Part shown: positions 22,385-34,300 of the stretch, one piece after another
Numbering within the stretch: position 1 is the first letter of the stretch
How the letters are laid out: each line of letters opens with the position of its first letter
From: Ulva prolifera
Taxonomy: Eukaryota > Chlorophyta > Ulvophyceae > Ulvales > Ulvaceae
DNA: 64,000 bases
Assembly (NCBI GenBank): GCA_023078555.1
Contig: CM041202.1
Location: 4,708,022 to 4,772,021, forward strand
Direction of reading: 5' to 3'
Notes under the pieces: model-generated
Seen by the model: only the letters and a program-made list of their open reading frames with translations
Database searches by the model: none
What the model was told of the DNA's origin: nothing
Translations under genes and position numbers: made by a program

Positions 22385-25300
22385 CTGCATGGCCACCATT
22401 GTTGAAGGCATACGAAAAGATTCTCGCTTGCCTTGGTGTGACGATACATCACATGCATGCAGATGGCTGCTACAACACTCCGGAATGCTTAGGGATGTCC
22501 TATCGGACGACAAGCTTGTGGCTACCATCATGAGACTCTGTTTACAACGGTAGCCTGACCATATTGCGCCATGCAAGACGGCCACCTCAAAGCACGAGTC
22601 TAGAGCATTCTGATAGCAGTGTACATCATACATGCTTGCCTTACGAGATGGGAGCAATGTGAGTATATGGGCAGTGGGACTAAGTGTGGCATGATGTGGG
22701 AGGTTCCATACAAAAGCGAACTTATGGTGGTCACATGAAAGCTGATGGGGCCTTTCATTATAAACATCAATGTAAGTGGCATCAAAGGTGGGCAGAGGCT
22801 GCAAAGGCAGCGCACTAGCACGCACGCTATGTATATGTGTATATGCATGGGAGGGCGATGCACAAAACGACAGGCATTTGCAGTGTTCTCTGAAGAGGAG
22901 GCATGGATGGCCTAGTGACGGAGAGAGTTTGCTGAGTCTCTTGTTCCTCACACAGAGCATAGGGAGCACATATCTCACAGGGCATATGCATACTGGATAT
23001 GGTGTTTCAGCGTGAACGGCTCGAACAAATGCGTGTAGACACACGCATGTACTGGTATACAGAATGTTGTGGTCGCATGACGCCTGCCAGGAAATCGACA
23101 AAAGATATTTTCGAGTCAAAAGGCCTGATGCCCCACACAAGTTTGCCTGGCCAAAGCTGGATGAGTATGATGTCTCAGATCTTCACCATCAGCACAGTGA
23201 AGTGATCCCACAGTGCATACCTGTGCTGGAGCAAAACCTTTACCTGAGCTATTGACCCAGGAGCATCATGCCAGAATTAGTACAGCATGTTCAAGTCCTT
23301 GGTCATAACACTGCATGTGATGCCAAAGTGTTGTCTGCCTCATCATCTGGTGCTGGCAACTACATCACCGATCTAGCCAACAGCAAATCCTGTTTCGAAT
23401 AAATCATCCTCTACACTCAGCTCCCGCGACTATCTAGATGCCACCCAAATTGAAGGGCGTTCGGCCGCTCAGTTTGACCTACGGAACTGAGTTCAACATG
23501 TTGAAAGGTAATATGCAAAGTGAAGGGACCAGCTCGGAGATCACCCTTACCGTAACCTGAAACTAAGTACAAAATATGAGGGCCTCGAACCTTGGACCAT
23601 CACACCACAGGATGCCAATTGATGTAATCTTGTGGGTGAAGTGATTGAGCTCGCCGATCGCACCACATAAAAGATTATATGAATCCGCGACGGTCAAGAC
23701 AACTTGGTGCAATACTTCCCACAAGCAAACAGTACATGCATTTGAGCATTATTGACGGAAAGCACCATCATGCGCCAGGCTTGGCACTGAGATGGACTAG
23801 CGGAGCGTAAATGTTGCATGTTTGAAAGCTGATCGCTCAACCTTTCCGGCCATGATATGGACCATTTGCATGTGGTCTCAGCAATCGGCAGTGACAAGAA
23901 ATTCTCAGTGCGACGTCATTACCGCAATCTCAGGATAGCAAAAAACACTTGTCATGTACACATTCATAAAAACACCAATGTATCACGACCCCTGATTGAA
24001 CAGTCGACAACACCTGGACAACATCACTACCGAATACATGAAAGCAACCTGCTGCTTGTCATATTTGTGAGACCCTGGTCCACTCAGGCAGCAGCGGCCA
24101 TGCGCCCTTTTCTTGGGCACGCAGATTTAGACAATTCCATGCATAATGCTGGACCGGTGTCCGCAGCATGTCGAACGAAAGATTGGCTGAACCGCGACAT
24201 TCTGTCTCCATATTCCTATACAAATTTCCCTCTGGTCGGATCAACACCGTACTAGAATATAATGCCTTAAAAAGCTTGTATCTTGTGTCTGCTCAGCATG
24301 ATGTGCGTCCAATGCATCCACCTGACGATGCTGATTGCATTGCATACCACCACATGTGAAATGAAGCACACAACAGGAATACTCTACATTCACAACAGAT
24401 ACTGACCGCGAGCACCAGCTGCCTGTTTCAAATCGGTGCAACATGCTCTGTGTCACAAACATCATTGATTACCAAGTGAATGCATCGTTGTGGAAGTCCA
24501 GTGATAAGACCGCTCTACCACTGGACACTTACACGACACGACGTGTAAGAGTCCAGTGGTAGAGCGGTCTTATCGCTGGACCTCCACAATTGTGCACAAT
24601 ACCAAAAGTCCTACACTTGAAGACTGAAAGCCTTAACACCGCCATTTGTCCGCAACCATTTCCTCCATGCAAACACTTTGTTGTCATGGTCACAACAAGT
24701 TGATTACCGTATAAAATGTACAGAGTCGTTGTGTTTTGCTGAGACAGGAGGAATTCTCGGTTTTATTTAATTTTCAGCCGTCGTTACTGTAGCTACAAGG
24801 ACAGACAGGCGCTTTAATGTTGGCGAGGTTCGTCGGTCTGATGCCGCTCGGGTCGGGACACACGTATGTCATTTTTCGGGCGCTCGTCACAACTGCATTC
24901 AGCCACCTGTGCCTCGGGATTAGAGCAGCGAGTTTGGGTAACCGCTATGAGCGAATCTATTTCCATTGACAGTAACGTTGACGTGCCAGCAGACGACGAG
25001 CCAGCTAGTAATGTGCCATAAAAAATACTGGGTATTTTTAGACATTTGATGCTGACAATGCCGAGCATGTTGCTGCAAAGGCAGAGAGAGATCGCAAAGA
25101 AGCTGAGTGTTCGCAGCTGCGACGTGCAGAGTTTCGTCCGCTTAGACGATAGTGATGGTATGGTGGACGTTGACTCGCCTATCAATGATGAGGAGTCCCG
25201 ATTATGAGGGTCTTTAATGGATGTGTAACCGGGTGCATGTGCAGAGGCACCTGCAGTAGGACACACTTAGTACGGCTGCGTGTACCGGCATTCCTGAGAC

Positions 25301-28300
25301 GGGACATTAACATATTCATTATTTTTGCATGTCGTCTCGCTTCAGCGACGAGAAGCCCGGGACACGCGAATTATTATTAATTTTTGCAATTTCGTCAATT
25401 TCAGAGTCATGGGATGGGACACAGCAATCATTTCGTCGTTCTCACGAATTTATGGCGACACTGATGACTCTTTACATTATATAAGGCTGGCCCTGAGGGG
25501 TAAATTGGGTTCCATATACCGGTATATGAATATATCAAGTATAGTATTCAGCATCCTGTATCATAAGTATAATATTCAGCATCACTGTATGTATCATAAG
25601 TATTATATTCAGCATCACTGTATCATAAGTACTATATTCAGCATCCTGTATGCATCATAAGTATTATATTCAGCATCACTGTATCATAAGTATTATATTC
25701 AGCATCACTGTATCATAAGTATTATATTCAGCATCACTGTATCATAAGTATTATATTCAGCATCACTGTATGTATGTATCATAAGTATTATATTCAGCAT
25801 CACTGTATGTATCTATGTATCCATTGTCCGGCGGCTGCTCCGTTCCGGCCTCGCCTCCGCGTCGGGGCCTCGGCGTCGGCTTCGCGTCTGTGCATCTGCG
25901 TCCAGAAACTCCGCGACGCAGGTCGCTTCGCGTTCGCGTCGTGCGTATGCGACGCTGTGGGGCGCCGAAGTTGCGCTGCACCTCTGGCCACGCGGCTTTC
26001 AGCGGCGCTCCGCCACGGATGCGGCCGCTTCTGGTTCGACCGAGGCATCACGTATTCTAATTAGATTATATGCATCATGTTTAGTGCATCAGAAACGAAT
26101 TGCATTGAGCTTCGAGCATGACACATCGCGCGGCAGAGCGCTGCACCTCTGGCCACGCTGGCTGCAGCGCTCCGCCACGGATGCGACCGCTCCGGAGCCA
26201 GCCGAGGCATCACAGAACTTATGTGTAGCATTTGCATTGTTTTCAGCGTGTCAGGCATCACTTGCGTCGGCTTCACGCATCGGTTTTCTCAAGCGTCGAG
26301 GACCGACAGGCCCCCCTTCGGGCCCCCCTTCGGGCCACGTCTACTGGCTGTCGAGCTTTTCAGGGGCGCTCCGCCACGGACGCGGCCGCTTCGAGCACTG
26401 CTGGAACATCACAAATTCTGATCATGACCTTTGCATTATAATAACTGCGACAGAAAGCGCTTACATTGAGCGTAGAGCACCGTGCATCGAGCAGCAGGGC
26501 GGCGCAGCTGCGATGCACCTCTGGCCACGCTGGCTGCAGCGCTTCGCCAGCATCGAGCTTCATGCTTCAGCTTCGAGTATCAAAGCGCAAGAGCCCCCCG
26601 AAGGGGGGCTCGTCGCTTGTGTATGTATGTATGTATCCATTGTCCGGCGGCTGCTCCATTCCGGCCTCGCGTCCGCGTCGGGGCCTCGGCGTCGGCTTCG
26701 CATCTGTGCATCTGCTTCCAGAAACACCGCGACGCAGGTCGCTTCGCGTTCGCGTCGTGCGTCTGCAGCGCTGTAGGGCGCCGAAGTTGCGCTGCACCTC
26801 TGGCCACGCGCCTTTCAGCGGCGCTCCGCCACGGATGCGGCCGCTTCTGATTCGGTCGAGGCATCACGTATTCTAATTAAATTAAAAGCATCGTATTAAG
26901 TGCATCAGAAACGATTCGCATCGAGCTTCGAGCATGACGCATCGCGCAGCAGAGCGCTGCACCTCTGGCCACGCTGGTTGCAGCGCTCCGCCACGGATGC
27001 GACCGCATCGGAGCCAGCCGAGGCATCACAGCACTTATGTGTAGCATTTGCATTGTTTTCAGCGTGTCAGGCATCACTTGCATCGGCTTCGAGCATCAAT
27101 CTTCTCAAGCGTCGAGGACCGACAGGCCCCCTTCGGGCCCCCCTTCGGGCTACGTCTACTGGCTGTCGAACTTTTCAGCGGCGCTCCGCCACGGACGCGG
27201 CCGCTTAGAGCGCTGCTGAAACATCACATATTCTGATCATACCTTTGCATTATATTTACTGCGACAGAAATCGCTTGCATAGAGCGCCGAGGACCATGCA
27301 TCGAGCAACAGATCGCCGCAGCTGCGATGCACCTCTGGCCACGCTGGCTGCAGCGCTCCGCCAGCATCGAGCTTCAGCTTCAGGTATCAAAGCGCAAGCG
27401 CCCCCCGAAGGGGGGCTCGTCGCTTGTGTATGTATGTATCTATCTATGTATCGATTTTCCAGCGGCTGCTTCATTCCGGCCTCGCCTCCGCGGCGGGGCT
27501 TCGGCGTCGGCTTCGCGTCGATGCATCTGCATCCAAAAACTCCGCGACGCCGATCGCTTCACGTTCGCCGCGTCCGCGTCGTTTGCTGTAGAGTGCCGAA
27601 GTTGCGCTGCACCTCTGGCGGCGCTGGCTGCAGCACTCCGCCACGGATGCGACCGCTTCGGAGCCAGCTTAAGCATCACAGAACTTATGTGCAACATGTG
27701 CACTGTTTTCAGCGTGTCAGGCATCACTTGCGTCAGCTTCACGCATCACGTTTTTCAAGCGTCACAGCCTGGCAGGCCTTCGGGCCCCCCTTCCTTGGCT
27801 AGTGGCTGTCGACCTGTTCAGCGGCGCTCCGCCACGGATGCGGCAGCTTCGAGCCCTGCTGAAATATCACATATTCTGAACATAACTTCTGCATTATATT
27901 TACTGCGACAGAAATCGATCGCATTGAGCGTCGAGCACCATGCATCGAGCAATAGAGCGCTGCAGCTGCGATGCACCTCTGGCCACGCTGGCTGCAGCGC
28001 TCCGCCAGCATCGAGCTTCATGCTTCAGCTTCAAGTATGAAAGCGTAAGAGCCCCCCGAAGAAGGCTTGTCGCTTGTATTCTTCTTCCCCGGGTATAAAA
28101 GTATAGGATAAAGGTATAATGAACTTTATCGATTGTAGAGACGCAACGAAAACTCGGATCACAAAAGCAATTAGGTATTCAGAAAGCCCTTGTTTTTGTG
28201 GTTCGTACAAATGTTAATAGTTGTCAATTCATATCAATCGGCGCTGTGTAGACATCGAATAATGGATCAGAGTGGAAAATCATTCAATGCCTCACTCACT

Positions 28301-31300
28301 TTCCAGAATTGATTGTAATTCGCTCACAAAGTTTCAGAGCAAGATAAAAACATCGTTGGAATCTACATGAACAATGGTTTACGCCTATACAAGTCACTGA
28401 ATTGCCTGGCGATGTGTATGATGGTCAACAGACAGAATCAGCAGGACCTATTCTTGGCCCGTCCATAACCCATTCACAGCCCGTTCACAGCCCTTTCACA
28501 GTGCATGCACAGCGTATTCACCTATTCTTGTTCGATGGTGATCAGCATTAGTTAAGTGATCCATGCTAGCTTCCTGAGCTCGTCAATTGAAGCAACACGT
28601 GATCATGTGCTGGCTCGCTCACGGAACATAGCATTCCTAGCAGCAGTATGTATACATATCGGGACTATAGCAATATAGATATACATACTGAGAGTATGGC
28701 AGGATATATGTATCCGATCTGTGCGTGTCGGACACTCAGCTCGCTCTGGACAACGCACCATGCGATCGATGCTACTGGCCGTAGTGCACGTGCACAGCAA
28801 CCAGAGCCCACAAATGGCATACTTCGTTACGATTAACGCACAAGGGCTCACTTGACTTCGCAGCTGTTCTTTTAACTTGAGCTGCGCGACGCGTGCACTG
28901 AGTGTGGTCATTCGCTTGACACTTTGACGGGCTGCCGAGCTTTCAACCTTGCTCACATGACTGCATACTAACGTGAACGCGTGTGTGCGGACACTTGGGA
29001 CCTCGACAACTCTCAGCATGGTCCAAGCCGACCCAGGCTTCGCTTTGGACGACAGGACTGTCAGTATGTTACGCTCAACTTAGTAAGACGACAGACACAC
29101 ATTGTTGAACTGAATTGCGGACTGTGGATCGCTTTCAGTCTCCGCTGTGCATCCCTGACAACTAGCACGGATGTTCATCGTGTCTGATGTCGCAGTAACG
29201 CATGGAGTCGCCTGAAGCACAGATCCACAGATATTTAATGCACTGCAGATATTTAGTGCACTGCTAGGCTCCGTAGTTCCCAACTGTATCCCCGTTGCTG
29301 TGGGGAATAATGTTCTGCAAGGGTATATCACAGCCTGCATATACCCCTCTCAAGGGTGTACCAACATATCGCTAGTATACCCCTTATTCTGTTGATTTTG
29401 AACTTATACCGGTATATAAATCCTATACCCATATACCGGTATAGGCCAGCCCTAATTATATACGGTATACCTACAATAACTCCAACCCCCCCTTGCAAAG
29501 CTAACACCGTCACAACAACGCGGACAAATCCTGCAAATGTGACTGTACACGGATTCAGAACCACATGCTGCTGCAACTTTTGACAAGTGCCACTTGAATG
29601 AATAACCTAGGCGAGGGAGGGAGAACCAACATCCAAAGCACATAGGCTCGCTATGAATTGTGTAGCAGCAGCAATGATAAAGACTGCAGTTTGCCGTCCG
29701 GTTCAAGCACTACGTTGGAACAGCCTCTGCCGCCTCACTGCGGAGTACACATTCCAGCGGTGTCGAAGCTGATTTCGTGCAGCAATGTTATCGGCTAGGA
29801 AAGCAGAAGGGTATGAGCCAGCCATAAATTGTGCGATTCTACATGATGCACAGATTGCTCGGGAGCTTTGAATTTTCTGCAAACGACCGCCACAGGAAAA
29901 CCTTAACACAATGAACAGAATCTAAAGTCCATTGTACTGCCAAACAAATTCATCAAATCAGTCTCTTGGGTTGCTGTTCGCGAACGCCGAATCCACCATC
30001 ACTGGCACAGCCCGTGCAGTGTACTGCGATTGCATGAGCATTGTTGAGTCCCGCTCTGCTCAGAGTCACATTCCCGAATAACTCGCCAATACATTGTGTA
30101 CATCTCACACATTCGTAGCTATGTTGCCACGGATGCCTACGAAAGGGGCGTCCACAGGTTGGCTGGCGCCAAGCAAATAAGGCTCTGTGGCTCGGTCTGC
30201 TGTGTCAGCTTGCCTTGTGGTCCACATTGAAATGTGACACATGCAGAAATGTGTGCATGGCATGTGGTTTCATGACAATCATTGCGAAGATACATAGCTG
30301 CACTTGTGCATCATGTCAGGGTAATGATGTATTTGATAGGCAGCAACGATTAAAAAGAAAACCCGCTGATTTAGTATGTAACCAAAAGGCGCGTCCAGTG
30401 CCATTAATACAGTGCTCTCTTGTAAATTTGATGCAGAGGGGAGTTCCAGCAGCAGGTAGTTTTGCCCCTCAATTAACCTCACTGAAGACAGCCTGGTCTG
30501 CTGGTTGACACGGCGGCTGCATGTGGTATGCCTGCGATTGTATTGAGACCCCTGTTGACCGTCCCGGCAAATCTTGTGCACTTGAAAGGAGGTCGTGCTG
30601 GAGGTTCTGCTCCGCCATCCAAAAAATTCTACTGTACCAATACATGCATGGCAACGAGAATACATACCTGGATCTGCACACCCAATGCCTCAGCTAGAGC
30701 CTGCAACTCAACTTGAGACCCCCATTCATTTCCGCGGACCCCTGCGATATAGGCTGTCATCTGGGACTGTTCATTTGAACAGATATCAGAATTGATGATG
30801 AATGGAGAGAATTCGTCTTGTCGACTCTCAATGTAGTTTGCTGCCATTTCTCTCAGCAAAAGGTGAGGCAACATCTGACTGTCACCAAGCACAAGCCCAA
30901 GAACGCGGCACTGGTGCTCGAGAGCCCGATACATGCAGTTGCCATCTGCCTGCACACGAGGGCAACTCTCTGAAAGATGCATTGGCAACTTTCTTGGCAA
31001 ACTGTATTTGGTAAGCAACGAGCTATTGGTACATGCTCCGGGACAAATAGCACATACGTCACAGTGCCCACGCGCCAGCAGTGAGCGCCTGGCGTCCAGC
31101 CTACATGTGGAACTTGTCCACGCAAATTCTCAAACAATCACAGATGGGGTGAGCATTCGTCATGAATTGGGAACGAGAATGATTTGTGATGCGTAATTCA
31201 ACTGTTTGTGACCCAAGCCTTGTGAGATGAAACTTGTTGGTGGTGAGCAATGATCGTGATCTTTTACGAGCCACGAGTGGAGCGCGCACTGCTTCTGTAC

Positions 31301-34300
31301 TTGAAGCTGGTGTGATAGACGTGTGGCTACAGTTATGACATGCCAGCGCAAGGGAGTTGAGAGCAAGCGCTCTGCCAATGCTCTGGTCTCTGCCAATGCT
31401 GTGTCCACACTGTGTCAATGCGTCATTGCATATTCCACAATGAACGTGTCTCATCTCGCAAGTACCTTATCTGTGAGCAGGTTCAAATTGAGGTTCAGAT
31501 TGTGACGACTTTCGAATATGCCCTGACGACACACTATCACACAATATCAAGAAAGAGTAGGCTGAATTCAGGGAGAATGATTGGCGATCTGGGGCCAGAG
31601 GCCGAGACTAGCTTGAGGTTTCCATGTTGCTTCTGACATGTGGTGGTGAGCGCATGGCAGGAGATGGCCAACTCGTAGCAGTCCTACTGCCGATAGAATT
31701 CATACCTCGTCAAGTGGGCTGATTTGATTTAGTGGTTCCCTTCACCACCAGGAGCAGAATCATCTGTATATACGGTCTCGTTACCCCCTAGCCATATCGC
31801 AGATTGATTTTCTCTTATTACTATTTAGGGCTTCAAATATGATCTGGACATAGTGACGGCAGCCTCAGATGTCGATAATTTTGAAAGTTCACGTGAATAT
31901 ATGTGAAGATTACCGTACTAAATTAAACCCATCGACATCGAGGGCAGTGTTATTGTGTACAAAATATATCTGGGGCACGCCAATTTGGCCACCGTTATGC
32001 GTTATAGGTGTCGGCTTTTTTGAAATTTCGGAGACTCGGCGTAACAGCTGAGCAGTACACATGACGAAGGCGCGTGCGCAGAGCGCGCGACCTGCTGCAC
32101 CAGCGGTGCAGCGCGCTGTAGCGCGGTGACACACGGCACGAATTTGAAATGAGCACCGAAGTAAATGTAAGGGACATGCTGCAGCTAGGACACATCAGCT
32201 GATGTGTCTGTATGCCAACAATTCGCACAGTGAGACTGCTTTGTCGCCAATCGTGAAGTGTGTCTAGCAAACATGTCGGACAGTGACAGCATCGGAGATG
32301 ATGCCGACGTAGACGAACAACAGTATGGTGATGATCACTACGATTACGATAAGCACGTCAACTATGATTCAGATGTTTATGCTGGAATGTATGAGATTGG
32401 CGATAGTCAGTGCAGTATTGAATCGAGTCTGCCTAGCGACGATGGCCAGCAGGGTCGCGGTGAGTTGTTGCGAACGTGCTAGACGGTGAGCTGCGACATG
32501 CGGTACGTGACGTGAGGTGCTCTAAGCGTTACGGGTGTACGAAATATTCCTGGAGATACGGCCCATCTGGCCACCGTTATGCATTACAGCGAGGTGTTTC
32601 AATGCCACTGCAGGCCTGCGTTCTGCGTTACGTGTCGATGGGTTTGATTTAGTACGATATATACGATTTATACACCGTATCGAGTCTTACACTATAAGGT
32701 TTGCCATGTATTCGTATAATCATGCCGCATACAATGTACACCTACATGGTCTTTGCTTCATATTCTCTGGTGGACACTGCACAGCTTAGAGGACACCGTA
32801 TGCTGCCGCGTACACGCCGCATACACCGTTTAAACTTTCAAGAATCAAACGCGTATAATCGTATTTGCACAACTGTACCGTATGTGTATATGTAGGTATA
32901 CTGAGATGCAACTCCTGAGCTATGGCATCTTCGTAACCCTGGAGCCTCAGCACTGTGACCTAGCATTACGCAAGCCAACACCGAATGCACTAGCGGGAAA
33001 GTCTGGAATTCATTCAGCATCCTGAAATGCGCTGCAGCACCCTGACCCCACGTCATGCCGCAAAACACAGCCTAGGACCATGTACAATAAACACTGTTCC
33101 CATATAAGGCCGGATTCAGTGGACCAGTACACAACAACGATCCTAAGAAGCACAAACAGAGCATGCAGGTCACTGTTATGCACATTTGAAGCATTACTGC
33201 ATTGCTTGTTTGTCTCGAATCACTGTTGTTTGGAAGTGACTTGTCCAACTCATCCTGTACGCGAACGTCAAGACCAAGCCTGCGAACCCCTCGATGCACT
33301 TAAGTCTCCCGCTCAAACGGCACAGCAGCCTGAACGGAGCTCCACACCGCACCCAAACGACCAGGCTGCAAACTCTGGGGCTGATCTCGGCCTTGCACTC
33401 GCATGCGGCACCGTGCACCGCACAGCCTCTACCTGAGCAGGAGTACCACTGTATATCTCTAAGTCATGTCTGCATGAGTTCAGCCGCATCGAATGCTTCT
33501 GTGCGATCTCGACGCTGGTCGCTAAATAAGCAATGTTTGCCTTACAGCCCAACGCCTGCAGTAGCATTGGTCCCCTGCTTGCACTTTGTGTTGCAATGGC
33601 TGTCATCACCGTCTTCCGCGGGAATGCAATTCACTGGTAGTGGAAGGACACAGACCCGCTGTCATCAACACCATTGCCCCACAAGGGCCGCAGATCTGCA
33701 GAGGTATTGCATACATATCCGCTTCAATGCACATACAGGCAGACTCACACAGAATCCACCAAAACAAGAGTTGATATTCGATCATCACTTAAACAGCATT
33801 GCAGCGCAATAACATGCCTTACTACTAGGGCTGGCCCCAAGGGGTATATTGGGTTCCATATACCGGTATAAGGGTATATATTCTTATACCCAGGGTATAC
33901 AGGTATAAGATAAAGGTATAATGAACGTTTTCGATGATAGAGACGCGATGAAACATCTGATCACAGAAACAATTAGATATTCAGAAAGCCCTTGTTCTTG
34001 TGATGTCTACTGATACTGAAAGTATTCATTTCAGGTTTATAGGCGCTGTGTAGGCATTGTTGAGTGTTTCAGGTTAGGGTGGAAAAACACTCAATGCCTT
34101 ACTCACTTTCCAAGATTGACTGCAATTCGCTCAGAAAGTTACAGAGCAAGCTATTTATATTGTTGGAATCTACGTGAACAGTACTTTACGCCTACATAAG
34201 TCACTGAATTGACCGGCGATGTGTATGATGGCCAAGAGACAGTATCCACAGCACCTATTCACAGCCCGTCCATCACCCATTCACGGCCCGTCCATCACCC

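Larger units (their letters stand above)
25484..29454. mobile_element. hAT-like element, TAGGGCTGGCC family, copy 1 with internal repeat expansion
   Basis: The left end AGGCTGGCCCTGAGGGG matches the left end of 33826-35275, and the right end CCGGTATAGGCCAGCCCTA matches its right end. The perfect 8-bp TSD ATTATATA lies at 25476-25483 and 29455-29462. Outer parts match copy 2; the middle holds a minisatellite (25535-25815) and three composite repeats (25826-28080) absent from copy 2. Both ends are rich in TATACCGGTATA motifs. There is no transposase. Confidence 0.85.
24707..29465. mobile_element. Tc1/mariner-like MITE, copy A, split by a hAT-like element
   Basis: Left TIR CCGTATAAAATGTACAGAGT; inverted right end CCGTATATAATGTAAAGAGT. 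TA flanks lie at 24705-24706 and 29466-29467. The right TIR is complete only when the hAT-like element 25484-29454 and one TSD copy are removed. Without it the element is about 780 bp, the same as copy C. It contains inner blocks shared with copies B and C (ACAGACAGGCGC, TTCGTCGGTC, CGACGAGAAGCCCGGGACA). Confidence 0.75.

Noticed and set aside
22385-23140. Upstream 252 codons of the 297-codon minus-strand ORF that ends in the OTU His motif
   Set aside because: The OTU homology starts abruptly at VFTGSYP just after an AG acceptor; what lies upstream has no OTU similarity and is intron.
24543-24589. tRNA gene in the palindrome arm
   Set aside because: An A-box-like word only; no B box or T-arm follows.
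25535-25815. Regularly spaced repeats suggesting a CRISPR array
   Set aside because: Units are head-to-tail with no unique spacers; it is a minisatellite in a eukaryotic genome.
25845-28040. Many 60-237 codon ORFs on both strands across the composite repeats
   Set aside because: They occur in several frames of the same GC-rich modules, differ between units and lack any protein family signal.
33294-33812. 172-codon plus-strand ORF in OTU intron 2
   Set aside because: Overlapped by an equally open minus-strand frame; no motif or repeat boundary supports it.
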